From the NCBI RefSeq assembly GCF_024710765.1, contig NZ_JANJUE010000211.1, positions 1 through 58,619 on the forward strand: a stretch of 58,619 nt of DNA. Reading direction: 5' to 3'. The notes below the pieces were generated by a model. That model ran no database searches. It had not been told where the DNA came from and saw only the letters and a program-made list of their open reading frames with translations. The position numbers and the translations under genes were made by a program. Positions 19,489 through 28,858 of this stretch are shown in pieces. How positions within the stretch are numbered: the first letter of the stretch is position 1; the number at the start of each line of letters is the position of its first letter. This DNA comes from Pseudoxanthomonas sp. GTDB taxonomy: Bacteria > Pseudomonadota > Gammaproteobacteria > Xanthomonadales > Xanthomonadaceae.

Positions 19489-19908
19489 CTACAGCTGCGC
19501 GCTGATCCGTGCCTTCACGCCGGGATGATCCCGGTAGTAGGCCGCGTTGTCCGCCAGATCGCGCCAACGGCGATGGTCGGCCAGGGTGCGGCCGACCTGC
19601 TGGGCCACGCCCAGCAGCAGCGTCGGTTCCGGTGGATGCTCACCTTCCAGCGCGCCTTCCATCAGGCGAATCATCAGCTGTGCCCGATCCAGGCAGGCTT
19701 CGGCTTCGCGGGAGGCGCTGCCATGCAACGCGTCGAGGCGGGCCGGGGCGAACCGGGTGATGCCGACATCCGCGAGCACCGGTTCGTGTGCTCCCTGCAG
19801 CAGATGCAGCAGTTGCGCCAGCGGCGTGTCCCGGGAATCCACGCCCGTTTCCGGCGCCTTGGCCTCGCTCTCGTGGTGAGGAATTTCACTTCTTGAATAC
19901 GGATGCAT
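19489..19908 (-). CDS. Hypothetical protein
   Basis: This is a 139-residue soluble protein without recognised motifs. It is mostly helical, with LLHLLQGAHEPVL, DRAQLMIRLMEGALEG and a terminal WRDLADNAAYYRDHPGVKARI. The ATG at 19908 has a GGAGG site six bases upstream, which fixes the start. It is divergent from an XRE-type regulator 138 bases away, an arrangement that would let that regulator control it. I do not know the family. Confidence 0.75.
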   Translation of the reverse strand: MHPYSRSEIPHHESEAKAPETGVDSRDTPLAQLLHLLQGAHEPVLADVGITRFAPARLDALHGSASREAEACLDRAQLMIRLMEGALEGEHPPEPTLLLGVAQQVGRTLADHRRWRDLADNAAYYRDHPGVKARISAQL

Positions 19909-19992
19909 GGGCAACCTCCTTGTGCGTTCGGGTCGATGCGGTCTCCTGCCGCGTCCCGCGATCTTTCCGGTTGGCGGATACGAGATTTAAAC

Positions 19993-20029
19993 ACGGTAGA
20001 TGAATGCTCTGTAGATTGTCAAACGGTAG
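19993..20029. promoter_or_regulatory. Direct repeat ACGGTAG in a divergent promoter region
   Basis: ACGGTAG occurs at 19993-19999 and again at 20023-20029, thirty bases apart, in the AT-rich gap just before the XRE-type gene. Such spacing could serve an autoregulatory HTH protein. The evidence is weak. Confidence 0.3.
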
Positions 20030-20046
20030 CCGGTGAGGCTGGGCGC

Positions 20047-20289
20047 ATGCCGAAAGCATCCTCCGCCACGCGTACCGCGACCGCACGACAGCGAATTTCC
20101 GCCAACCTGAAAAAACTGCGGAAAGCGCGCGATCTGAGCCAGGAGGAGCTGGCCGAGCTGGCGGAATTCCACCGCACCTATGTGTCACAGCTGGAACGTT
20201 GCGTGACCAACATTTCCATCGATGGCCTGGAACGCCTGGCCAATGCGCTGTCGGTGGATGTGCGTGATCTGCTCAAGCCGGTGGATTGA
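20047..20289 (+). CDS. XRE family transcriptional regulator
   Basis: The 80-residue protein is essentially one Cro/C1-type HTH (about residues 15-75): ISANLKKLRKARDLSQEELAELAEF, RTYVSQLERCVTNISIDGLERLANAL, DVRDLLKPV. The size and sequence resemble restriction-modification controller proteins and other small XRE repressors. No restriction endonuclease or methylase is adjacent, so a controller role is not supported here. It probably represses itself and perhaps the divergent hypothetical gene. Confidence 0.9.
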   Translation: MPKASSATRTATARQRISANLKKLRKARDLSQEELAELAEFHRTYVSQLERCVTNISIDGLERLANALSVDVRDLLKPVD

Positions 20290-20507
20290 AAACACGCGGG
20301 TGCGCGCCATCACGCTTTCGATGTTTGCGCATCCCGGAACCTCGTTTCGTACTTGATGTACGGATGAAGTCGTAATAAGACTCACGCTCGACGCTTGACC
20401 ATGCAGGCATGGGAGCGTCCTTGCTGGTGCAGGACCTGTCGTGTCGTTGTCCGCTCCGCCTCCACGCGCGCGCCGGACGCCGCTCTTCGTTCCAGGGAGG
20501 AAGTCCC

Positions 20508-23500
20508 GTGCGCCCCACCCGCCCGCATCGCCTCGCCTTCTCCATCATCGGCCTTCTGCGCAGGCCATCGGCCGGCATCATCGGCAGCCTCGGCCTGGTG
20601 CTCCCCGCGCTCGCGCTGGCCGACTGCAATCCCGCCACGCCCGCCAGCGGGCAGAGCGTGGTCTGTACATCGGATGCGCCCAACCCCTTCACCAGCGGCA
20701 TCATCGCGCAGGCGGGCAGCACCGGCGTCAGCGTGACGATTGAAAACGGCGCCGCCCTGCAACCGGAGGCTTCGCCCGGCATCCACCTGCGCGATCAGAG
20801 CCGTGCCGACAACGGCGGCGGCATCACCCTGGCCGCCGGCAACACCTGGGATGCGATGTTCGCCGAGGGCAACGGCAATACCTTGATCAACCACGGCACC
20901 GTGGATACGACGGGCGACAATGCCGACGGCATGCAGGCCAACGGCAGCGACAACGCCATGGAAAACGCCGTCGGCGGCAGCATCGTCACCCGGGGCGCCA
21001 ACGCCAATGGCCTGTTCTCCAATGGCGGCAGCAACAACCGGCTGATCAACGCCGGCGACATCGCCACCAGCGGCGCAGGCGCGGACGGATTTCGCGTCAA
21101 TGGCGGCAGCGGGCATGTGCTGTCCAATACCGGCAACATCCTGGTCCAGGGTGCGGGCGCGGCCGGCGTGCAGAGCAGCGGCGCGGGTACGCTGACCAAC
21201 GAAGGCAGCATCGTGTCGCAGGCCGGCATCGGCGTGGCATTCACCGGCAGTGCCGGCAACACGCTCGTCAATCGCGGCGACATCCGCGGCGCGGCCACTG
21301 CCGTGGCGTTCGGCAGCGGCAGCGACGTGTTCGAATTGCACGCCGGCACCGTCACCGGCGCCGTCGACCAGGGCGACGGCGCCGATCGCATGCTCGTCAC
21401 CGGCGGCACGGTGGAAGGCACGGTCCAGCAGGGGCGCGGCGTGGATGATTTCATCATGAGTGGCGGCCAGATTGGCGCGCTGCTGCAGGGAGACAACCTC
21501 GATACCTTCCGGATGACCGGCGGCCGCATCGTCGGCGCGTTTGAAGACGGCGACTACGCGGAGATGACCGGTGGCCGCATCGGCCGGGTCAACATGAAGC
21601 TGGACGACAACACCTTCGACATGTCCGGCGGCACCATCGACGGCAACCTGGTGACCGGTTTCGGCCGCGACACCATCCTCCTTTCCGACGGCTACATCGG
21701 CGGCAACATCAGCGTCAGCGGCGGCGATGACCGCATCACCGTCACCGGCGGCACGGTGCGCGGCGAGATCCGCGTGAGCTTCGGCAACGATGTGTTCGAA
21801 TGGAACGGTGGCGGGGTCATCCATGGCACCGTGGATCTGGGCGAAGGCGACGACACCGCGTCGTTGGCCAGCCTCAACCAGTCGCACCTGGGCGCGACGC
21901 CGCTCATCGACGGCGGGCTGGGCGGCGATGCGCTGTCGCTGTCCAACATCACCACCGGCGGCCTTTCCCGGTTCCAGCAGTGGGAGCGCATCGACGTCGG
22001 CAACGACACCGAGCTGAGCTTCGACACCGATCTGGTGCTGGGCGATTCCGGCAGCGGAACCGGGACCTTGAACGTGGATGCGACCAGCACGCTGTACGCC
22101 GGCGGCGGCTGGAACACCGGCGTGCGCGCCTTCGATGGCGCGCAACCGGTCACCTTCGTCAATGCCGGTCGCATCGACCTGACCAATGGCAATACCGGCG
22201 GCGCCAACGACACCTTCACCATCGCGGGCAACTACATCGGCAACAACGCCGCCGTGTATCTGCAAACGGTGCTGGGCGACGACAGTTCAGCCTCCGATCG
22301 CCTGATCATCTCCGGCGGACACGCCAGTGGCAGCACCGGGCTGGGCATCCTCAATTTTGGTGGCGGCGGCGCGGCGACGACGCTGGACGGCATCCTGGTG
22401 GTGCAGGCGCTCAACGGCGGCAGTTCCACCGCCGACGCATTCGCCCTGTTCGGGCCGGTGGCCGCGGGCGCGTTCGAATACTTCCTGTTCAAGGGCGGCG
22501 TCAGCGAAGGCACGGCCGAAAACTGGTATCTGCGCTCGACACTGGTGAACGTTCCCGAGCCACCGGCACCTGCGCCGGCACCGGATCCGACCACGCCCAC
22601 GCCACCTACGCCGCGGCCGCCACCCCCGGAGCCGCCCGCGCCACCTCCGCCGGAACTGCCGCCACCACCCCCTCCTCCCCCGCCGCAGTTGCCCGGCGAT
22701 CCGGATATACCCGATCCCGATCCGGAAAATCCCGGCGAGCAACCGCCGCCGCCACCGGAAGAACCACCGGCGGTCCCGCCGCCGTCTCCGCCACCGCCCG
22801 AACCGCCGGTTCCGGACAATCCGGCGCCATTGCCGACGCCTGACCGCGAGCCGCCCACGCCCGGCGCACGTCCTTCGACCGACGAAGTGATTCCGCTCTA
22901 CCGGGTCGAATCGGCGGTGTACGCGGTGGTCACGCCGATCCTGCGGCAGATGTCGCTGGCCAGCCTGGGAACCTTCCACGAACGCCAGGGCGAACAGGCC
23001 CTGCTGGATCGCGATGGCGGTTTCCGCGCGGCGTGGGGCCGGGTGGTCGGGCAAAATACCCGGCAGGATTGGCGTGGCACGGTCGCGCCGACCTTCGACG
23101 GCAGCATCACCGGCGTCCAGGCCGGCGTGGATCTGCATGCCTGGGAGAACGCATCGGGCAACGCGCGCCATCACGCCGGCCTGTTCCTGGGCCGCACCCG
23201 TGCCGATGGCGACATCCGCGGCTTCGCGCTGGGCTGGTACAACCTGACCGTCGGCAAGAATCGCCTCGACGAGGACCATCTGGGCCTGTATTGGTCGCGC
23301 ATCGGCGTGCGCGGCGGTTATCTGGATGCGGTACTGATGGCGAGCCGCTACGACGGGCGCGCGCGCTCCAGCCGCGGATTGGGCGTCGACCTTGACGGCC
23401 GTGGCCTGACCGCGTCGCTGGAAGTCGGCCGGCCGGTCCACTGGCGCGAAGGTTCACGCTGGTCGCTGGAACCGCAGGCCCAGATCATCTGGCAACGCAG

Positions 23501-23861
23501 CGATCTCGACGCTCAGGACGACGGCTTCGCGCGCGTGGCCTTCGACATCGACAGCGCCTTCACCGGAAGGGTGGGCCTGCGCCTGGCCGCCGACTTCCCG
23601 ACCTCGGCCGGCCTGTGGCAGCCCTATCTGAAACTCAACTACTGGCATGGCTTCGGTGGACGCGACGTGGTCCGCATGGACCGCGACGAACTGGTGACCT
23701 GGAAGGGCTACAACGCCATCGAAGTCGGCGGTGGCGTGGTGGCGAAGTTCAACCAGCGCCTCAGCCTGTACCTGACCGCCGACTACACGGCCGATACCGG
23801 CGATGCCGGACGCGACCGCGAGACGGTGGAAGGCAACCTGGGCTTGCGGGTCAGCTGGTGA
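20508..23861 (+). CDS. Autotransporter with repeat passenger and C-terminal beta-barrel
   Basis: The 1117-residue type V secretion protein starts at a GTG preceded by GGGAGGA. It has a signal sequence ending near ALALADC, followed by an Asn/Gly-rich passenger (about 45-265). A tandem repeat region of roughly 20-residue units (about 270-450; F-x-M-x-GG-x-I-x-G) follows, then a further passenger to about 680. A proline-rich hinge spans about 683-790 (22555-22870), and the autotransporter barrel occupies the last 270 residues (HERQGEQALLDRDGGFRAAWGR) and ends in Trp. The passenger should form a beta-solenoid displayed on or released from the cell surface. No catalytic or protease motif is visible, so adhesion is the likely role. 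Confidence 0.92.
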   Translation: MRPTRPHRLAFSIIGLLRRPSAGIIGSLGLVLPALALADCNPATPASGQSVVCTSDAPNPFTSGIIAQAGSTGVSVTIENGAALQPEASPGIHLRDQSRADNGGGITLAAGNTWDAMFAEGNGNTLINHGTVDTTGDNADGMQANGSDNAMENAVGGSIVTRGANANGLFSNGGSNNRLINAGDIATSGAGADGFRVNGGSGHVLSNTGNILVQGAGAAGVQSSGAGTLTNEGSIVSQAGIGVAFTGSAGNTLVNRGDIRGAATAVAFGSGSDVFELHAGTVTGAVDQGDGADRMLVTGGTVEGTVQQGRGVDDFIMSGGQIGALLQGDNLDTFRMTGGRIVGAFEDGDYAEMTGGRIGRVNMKLDDNTFDMSGGTIDGNLVTGFGRDTILLSDGYIGGNISVSGGDDRITVTGGTVRGEIRVSFGNDVFEWNGGGVIHGTVDLGEGDDTASLASLNQSHLGATPLIDGGLGGDALSLSNITTGGLSRFQQWERIDVGNDTELSFDTDLVLGDSGSGTGTLNVDATSTLYAGGGWNTGVRAFDGAQPVTFVNAGRIDLTNGNTGGANDTFTIAGNYIGNNAAVYLQTVLGDDSSASDRLIISGGHASGSTGLGILNFGGGGAATTLDGILVVQALNGGSSTADAFALFGPVAAGAFEYFLFKGGVSEGTAENWYLRSTLVNVPEPPAPAPAPDPTTPTPPTPRPPPPEPPAPPPPELPPPPPPPPPQLPGDPDIPDPDPENPGEQPPPPPEEPPAVPPPSPPPPEPPVPDNPAPLPTPDREPPTPGARPSTDEVIPLYRVESAVYAVVTPILRQMSLASLGTFHERQGEQALLDRDGGFRAAWGRVVGQNTRQDWRGTVAPTFDGSITGVQAGVDLHAWENASGNARHHAGLFLGRTRADGDIRGFALGWYNLTVGKNRLDEDHLGLYWSRIGVRGGYLDAVLMASRYDGRARSSRGLGVDLDGRGLTASLEVGRPVHWREGSRWSLEPQAQIIWQRSDLDAQDDGFARVAFDIDSAFTGRVGLRLAADFPTSAGLWQPYLKLNYWHGFGGRDVVRMDRDELVTWKGYNAIEVGGGVVAKFNQRLSLYLTADYTADTGDAGRDRETVEGNLGLRVSW

Positions 23862-23885
23862 CGGATGCTCCGGGAAGGCGGTGGA

Positions 23886-24395
23886 CTAGGCCGCCGCCAT
23901 CTCGATCAGCTTGGCGATGGTGTTGAGATTTCTGCCGGTCCCCAGGCGCGCGGCGGGAATGACCAGTCGCGAATCGGCCATGCCGTCGCCGTAATGGACA
24001 TAGATTTCGCGTTCGCCCAGCACGAGTCGTTCATCGCGCTGGTGGCGGAGCGTATCGAGGGTATTGGCCGGCGGCGGATCGTCGAGGAAGATCACCACCA
24101 CGCGGTTGGGCGCGGCGCCGGTGAATGGCTGCGCCGCCAGCACCCGCGCCAGTTCATCGCGCTGCCGCACGATCACGCCGACCGGCTTGCCGGCATAGGC
24201 GGCCAGGCGCTTCTCCAGCGCGGCCTTGACCTGCGCCGGCGTGCGGTCGCTGTCGAACACGGCGTTGCCGCTGGCGATATAGGTGCGCGCGCGCTGGAAG
24301 CCCGCGTCCCCGCACATCGCGCGCAGATCGGCCATCGGCAGCTTTCCGGTGCCGCCGACATTCACGGCACGCAACAGGGCGATGTAGGGCGTCAT
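23886..24395 (-). CDS. DUF1697 family protein
   Basis: The 169-residue cytosolic protein has the DUF1697 pattern: YIALLRAVNVGGTGKLPMADLRAMC at the start, RTYIASGNAVFDSD, and the C-terminal NLNTIAKLIEM. The family is widespread and of unknown function. The ATG at 24395 was chosen; the frame upstream is basic and not conserved-looking. It is convergent with the autotransporter, 24 bases apart. Confidence 0.92.
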   Translation of the reverse strand: MTPYIALLRAVNVGGTGKLPMADLRAMCGDAGFQRARTYIASGNAVFDSDRTPAQVKAALEKRLAAYAGKPVGVIVRQRDELARVLAAQPFTGAAPNRVVVIFLDDPPPANTLDTLRHQRDERLVLGEREIYVHYGDGMADSRLVIPAARLGTGRNLNTIAKLIEMAAA

Positions 24396-24511
24396 CGCGC
24401 CAGCATAGCGCGACCGCCGTCCGCCGCGACGAGGGTCACCATGACTTTTCCCACGGGCCCTGCCGGGCGACATCACGGATGCTCTGGCCCACCCTGTTCC
24501 CGGTTGCCGCC

Positions 24512-25306
24512 ATGCGTCCGCTGCCGCTCGCCCTGTCCCTCCTTGCCCTGCTTCCGCTGGCGGCCCAGGCCGACGAGCCGGTGCGGCCGAAGGTCGATTC
24601 CCGCCAGTGTGGTTTCAGCACGCCCTACAACGTGCTGGTCGATACCGGCGGCGTGTGGCTGTACCGCGACGAAGGTTCGCCCCGCGAAGTGTTCTTCCAC
24701 GATGGCGAACTGAGCGTGGATCGCAAGGTGCGTACGGTCAGCGATGCCGACGCGCAGCGCCTGCGCCAGCTCGAGTACCAGGCCTATGCGCTGATGCCGG
24801 AAGTGGCCGGGTTGGCACGCGACTCGGTCAACGTGACCTTCGATGCGCTGTCCGGCGTGGTCGAAGCGATGACCGGCAGCAAGCGCAAGGCGCGCAAGGT
24901 CGATGACTTCCGCATCGACGCCATCGCGCACGTGGACAAGACCCTGGGCCGCGGGCGCTGGGATCAGGAAGTCTTCGACGAGAATTTCGAGGCGAAGATC
25001 GAGGATGCCGCCGAGTCGATGGCCTCGATGATCGGACGCAGTGCCCTGTGGAGCGTGTTCACCGGTCGCGCCGAACAGCTGGCGGCGCGCGCGGACAAGA
25101 TGGACCGGGAACTGGAGCAGATGCTGGAAGTGCGTACCAAGGCCATCGAGGCGCGCGCGGATGGCCTGTGCTTGCAGGTACGGGCGATCAACGATGTGCA
25201 GTCGGCGCTGGAGTACCGCCACGACGGCGCGCCCTTGCGTCTGCTGGAAGTCACCGGCGACGCATCGGACAAGCGCGACGCGGACACGGTCGCCGCGCAC
25301 CACTGA
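24512..25306 (+). CDS. DUF2884 (YggN-like) secreted protein
   Basis: The 264-residue product from the ATG at 24512 has a clean signal peptide (about 1-20, ending AAQA). The mature protein has CGFSTPYNVLVDTGGVWLYR and VREVFFHDGELSVDRK-like segments and a helical C-terminal half, as in the YggN/DUF2884 family of gammaproteobacterial periplasmic proteins. The function is unknown. A start eleven codons earlier is possible but would spoil the signal peptide. Confidence 0.82.
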   Translation: MRPLPLALSLLALLPLAAQADEPVRPKVDSRQCGFSTPYNVLVDTGGVWLYRDEGSPREVFFHDGELSVDRKVRTVSDADAQRLRQLEYQAYALMPEVAGLARDSVNVTFDALSGVVEAMTGSKRKARKVDDFRIDAIAHVDKTLGRGRWDQEVFDENFEAKIEDAAESMASMIGRSALWSVFTGRAEQLAARADKMDRELEQMLEVRTKAIEARADGLCLQVRAINDVQSALEYRHDGAPLRLLEVTGDASDKRDADTVAAHH

Positions 25307-25353
25307 GGGGTCCTGCCGCCATCATGCGCGCCTGTTCCGCGGGCGTGCGCCCG

Positions 25354-25968
25354 TCATGCCGGTCCGGCTTCGCCGACCGGCGTCACCACGAAGCCGTGCT
25401 TGCCGAAGATGCGGGTGAACTTGTCCGCGTTCCTGCCGAAGTAGAAGAACGCCTGCCCGCGCGTATTGCCCGAGATGTGCTTGCGATCGGCGTTCCAGAA
25501 GCTGATGCGGTGATGGGTGAAGCAGATGCGGGTGCAGCGCGCCACCAGCACGTTGAACCAGCGGGTATCGGTGGCATTGTTGACCAGCACCACGCCCTCG
25601 CCGAACTGGCGGGCTTCCCATTGGTCGATGAAGCGGTTGACCGCACGCGCGCACAGGCCCGCCGAGTACGGCGGATTCATGAACACCCGTCCGCGCGGGC
25701 CGACCTTCCAGTCCTCGTCGAACGCGGAACGCTCCAGCGTCAGGATCCGGCGCGCACCGACGATCTCGTTGGCGGTTTCCGAGGTGAACGGATCCAGATC
25801 GATGCCGCCCATCACCGCGCGCACCGAATCCAGGTACTCCGGCGGGGTGAACCAGGAATCGGCGTCGCGGGCCTTGCTGGTCGGCACCCGACCGATGTAG
25901 CCGAGACGGTGCGCACTGGCGGTGGAGACCGGGAGCGCGACGATGTTGGTGCGGGGGGACTTGGGCAT
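25354..25968 (-). CDS. Orphan phage-type DNA N6-adenine methyltransferase (Dam family)
   Basis: The 204-residue protein matches the T1-phage Dam family: DSWFTPPEYLDSV, IDLDPFTSETANEIV, catalytic NPPYS at about residues 97-101, and VLVNNATDTRWFNVL. It would transfer a methyl group from SAM to adenine N6. There is no restriction partner and no phage genes nearby, so it is an isolated, perhaps captured, methylase. The target site is not predictable. The second ATG (25968) was taken as the start; the first is three codons upstream. Confidence 0.87.
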   Translation of the reverse strand: MPKSPRTNIVALPVSTASAHRLGYIGRVPTSKARDADSWFTPPEYLDSVRAVMGGIDLDPFTSETANEIVGARRILTLERSAFDEDWKVGPRGRVFMNPPYSAGLCARAVNRFIDQWEARQFGEGVVLVNNATDTRWFNVLVARCTRICFTHHRISFWNADRKHISGNTRGQAFFYFGRNADKFTRIFGKHGFVVTPVGEAGPA

Positions 25969-25997
25969 GGCCGCCATTCTATGCGCAGGACGGGGAA

Positions 25998-28088
25998 CTA
26001 GCGCAGCAGGATTTTCAGATCACGGCGCGCACCGGCCGCGTTGCCGCTGTAGTCCAGCGCGGTGATCCGGATCAGGTACTCGCCTGCCGGCAGTTCCGAG
26101 GGCTGCCACGATCCGGTTTCGACCACGCCATCGCGGACGCGGTTGGTCACCACGTACTGGAAACGGGTGACCGCGCTGCCATGCACGGTGATGCCGCTGT
26201 CGGCCGCGTAGGCGACCATCACCGCATCCGGATCCGGTGGCATGCGGTTGAACTCGATGTTCATGCGCGGCGACTCGTAACCGGGCAGCGGGCGACCGGT
26301 GGCATCCAGAATCTGGTAACCCAGCGCGTAGAGACCCAGCCGGCGGCGCGGCAGGTTGCGATCGACCTGGTCCCAGGCCTCGACCACGATCCGCACGCCG
26401 GACAATTCGCGCGGCACCACCACGTGGCCGCGTTCCTTCTCCGCCAATGGCTGATCCAGCGTGTCGAGCAGGTGGATGCCGTCGATGCGGGGCGGCTGCG
26501 AATCCGCGTAGCCGGTGAAGCCCAGCGCGATCGCATTGCGCTCGTAGCCGCTACCGCCCACGCTCAGGTGCACGTGTGCCATGGGATTGATCGTGCCCAG
26601 CACGTCGCCCGCGGCGAACCGGGTGCCGCGCCTGACCCGGATGCGCTCGGGCTCGCCGGCCTCGTCGCGCAGCAACTGGAACCGCGGATCCGTCACCTCG
26701 CCGCGCGCGGTGCGGCCGACCCGCATGTGGATGTAGGCCAGCGTATCCAGTCCCATGCCCTCGCCCTGCCCGCCGAAGCCCCATGCCGCGTGGGGGCTGG
26801 CGACCTTGCCATCCGCGATTGCGAGTACCGGCTGGCCGATGTCGCCACGGATGTCCAGGCCGCTGTGCAGGTGGTCGCGGTTTTCATTCCGGAAATTGCC
26901 TCGCACCTCGCCCAGCGTGCCGACCACTTCATGCCACCCCTGCTGCGGCGCCAACGGCCACCGCCCCTGCGTCTGCGGCAATGGCGCGTGGGGCGCGGGG
27001 CCGGCGATCAACGGAGGTGGCGTCGCGGTGCGCGGGGCGATGCGATGCACGCGGTAGCCGGTGGCGTCGGTGGCGATCAGTGACTGGCGACCATCCAGCG
27101 CAAGGCCGGCCGGACGCGACAGGCGTTCCTGGCGGGCGTGCCCGGTGATCACGCGGATGTGACCGTCGGCGGCAATCTGGAGAATCCGGCCACCGCTCAT
27201 TTCCGAAACGTAGAGCACGCCATCCCGGGTGATCGCCAACGCCAGCGGACGACCGATTCCGGTGGCGCCATCCGGCCACCAGGTCCTGGCGGTACCGACG
27301 ACGCCATCGGCGTTGACGTGGCGGATCGCGTTGTTGCGCAGGTCGGCCACCCACAACACGTCCTGGCGATCGACCGCCAGCGCGGTGGGCGTGTCGAAGC
27401 GCGCCGCGACGCCTGTTCCGTCGACGAAACCCGGATAATCGCCACCGGCCAGCGTGCTGACGTTGCCTTCCGGCGTGATCACGCGGATGCGATCGTTGTA
27501 GGTATCGGCGACATGGACCCGGCCCTGCGAATCCACGGCCACGCCGATCGGCCCGTTGAACTGCGCCTGCGCGGCCGGACCATCGCGATACCCGGCCACG
27601 CCCGTGCCGGCCAGCGTGCTGACGATGCCCTGAGGGGTGATCCGGCGGATGGCGTGATTGCCGGTATCGGCGACGTAGAGATTGCCGGCGCGGTCCAGCG
27701 CGAGGCCGGAGGGCGTATGGAACGCCGCCGCGGTTCCGGCCCCATCGCGGAATCCTTCCACCGAACCGGCCAGGGTGGCCACCTGCCCGTCGCGGCCGAT
27801 ACGGCGAATGCGGTTGTTGTCGCCGCCATCGGCCACGTACACGGTGCCGTCACCGGCCACCGCGACGCCATAGGGGTCGGCGAAGCGCGCGGCCTGCGGC
27901 AGGCCATCGCGATCACCGCCGATGCCGTCGCCGGCCAGCCATTCCAGTTGCGCAGCCCAACCCAACGGCGTCGGGGCCGGGCCGACCACCGGACCTACCC
28001 TGGGCGCAAACGGGTCGAAGAAGAAGGTGGCGGCGAGAGCCGCCGCGGTCAGGCCGATCACCAGGCCCAGCCAGGTTCTGCGCGTCAT
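25998..28088 (-). CDS. Membrane-anchored NHL-repeat propeller fused to an M23 peptidase domain
   Basis: The 696-residue product has one N-terminal transmembrane helix (about 6-27), then at least five NHL repeats (about 50-360; repeating GVAVDSQGRVHVADTYNDRIR and VSTLAGTGVAGYRDG). An M23/LytM domain follows (about 375-540) with the zinc and catalytic pattern HSGLD (HxxxD), YIHMRV and AHVHLSVG (HxH) intact. A C-terminal beta-rich domain completes it. It should face the periplasm and may cut or bind peptidoglycan. The ATG at 28088 has an AAGGA site; the upstream frame extension overlaps the divergent promoter region. Confidence 0.88.
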   Translation of the reverse strand: MTRRTWLGLVIGLTAAALAATFFFDPFAPRVGPVVGPAPTPLGWAAQLEWLAGDGIGGDRDGLPQAARFADPYGVAVAGDGTVYVADGGDNNRIRRIGRDGQVATLAGSVEGFRDGAGTAAAFHTPSGLALDRAGNLYVADTGNHAIRRITPQGIVSTLAGTGVAGYRDGPAAQAQFNGPIGVAVDSQGRVHVADTYNDRIRVITPEGNVSTLAGGDYPGFVDGTGVAARFDTPTALAVDRQDVLWVADLRNNAIRHVNADGVVGTARTWWPDGATGIGRPLALAITRDGVLYVSEMSGGRILQIAADGHIRVITGHARQERLSRPAGLALDGRQSLIATDATGYRVHRIAPRTATPPPLIAGPAPHAPLPQTQGRWPLAPQQGWHEVVGTLGEVRGNFRNENRDHLHSGLDIRGDIGQPVLAIADGKVASPHAAWGFGGQGEGMGLDTLAYIHMRVGRTARGEVTDPRFQLLRDEAGEPERIRVRRGTRFAAGDVLGTINPMAHVHLSVGGSGYERNAIALGFTGYADSQPPRIDGIHLLDTLDQPLAEKERGHVVVPRELSGVRIVVEAWDQVDRNLPRRRLGLYALGYQILDATGRPLPGYESPRMNIEFNRMPPDPDAVMVAYAADSGITVHGSAVTRFQYVVTNRVRDGVVETGSWQPSELPAGEYLIRITALDYSGNAAGARRDLKILLR

Positions 28089-28191
28089 GCCGGTGCGGGT
28101 TCCTTGTGGATCGAAGCGTTCGCCTCGTGGCGGCATCGCATTCTTGCATGAGTCGACACTCTCGTCCGCGTGGATCGCTACCATCGCATCC

Positions 28192-28857
28192 ATGTCATTC
28201 CACGTTTCCCCGGATCCCACCCCACCTCTCGCTCCCGCATCAGGCATCGCGGCGCCGGCCTGGACGCGTGCGCTCGCCGCGGGCGTGCAACTGGCTTGCA
28301 CCGCGTTCCTGTTGATCGCGCTGGCACTGCAATTCCTGCGCCCGGATCTGGACTGGATGCGCACGCCGCTGAGTTTCTATCTGGTGGGCCCATATGGTCC
28401 GCTGTTGCAGGGCGCGTACGGACTGCTGTCGCTGGGCCTGGTCGGACTGGGCATGTCCGCCTATCGCAGTGGCGCGGCCCACGCGCGCAGCGCCGCGCCG
28501 CTGTTGCTGTTCGTCATCGCGGGCACTGCCTTGATCGTCACCGCGCTGGCGGAGACGCCTTTTCCGGGACGCGCGCTGACGCTGCGGGGACTCGTGCACG
28601 GATTGGCCGCGCAGACCGCGTTCCTCTGCGTCACCGTGGCGATGCTGCTGCAGGCCTGGCGCTGGCGTGCCGATCCGGGATTCCGGCACCGCTTCGCCGC
28701 CGCCTTCGGGTTGGCGGCGATCTGTTTCCTGGCCCTGTGGGTGCACGTACTCGCACGCGAGCTGCCGCGCGGCGCGAGCCAGAAGGCGGTCATCGTCCTG
28801 ATCGGCCTCTGGCTGCTGCGGGTGTCCGGCTGGGTACGCCGCGACCGGCGCACCTGA
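28192..28857 (+). CDS. DUF998 family membrane protein
   Basis: The 221-residue inner membrane protein has about six hydrophobic segments and the DUF998 pattern: DLDWMRTPLSFYLVGPYGPLLQ after the first helix, and GLVHGLAAQTAFLCVTVAMLL. The function of DUF998 is unknown. It is divergent from the NHL-M23 gene, with 103 bases between starts, and convergent with the S9 peptidase with almost no gap. The ATG at 28192 was taken because the upstream frame is a shadow of the divergent gene. Confidence 0.85.
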   Translation: MSFHVSPDPTPPLAPASGIAAPAWTRALAAGVQLACTAFLLIALALQFLRPDLDWMRTPLSFYLVGPYGPLLQGAYGLLSLGLVGLGMSAYRSGAAHARSAAPLLLFVIAGTALIVTALAETPFPGRALTLRGLVHGLAAQTAFLCVTVAMLLQAWRWRADPGFRHRFAAAFGLAAICFLALWVHVLARELPRGASQKAVIVLIGLWLLRVSGWVRRDRRT

Positions 28858-28858
28858 T

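Noticed and set aside
20047-20289. XRE protein as a restriction-modification controller
   Set aside because: No methylase or endonuclease is adjacent; the orphan Dam methylase is 5 kb away and unrelated in layout.
20382-22265. A 627-residue minus-strand frame opposite the autotransporter
   Set aside because: Shadow of Gly/Asn repeats, giving Val/Ala/Asp periodicity only.
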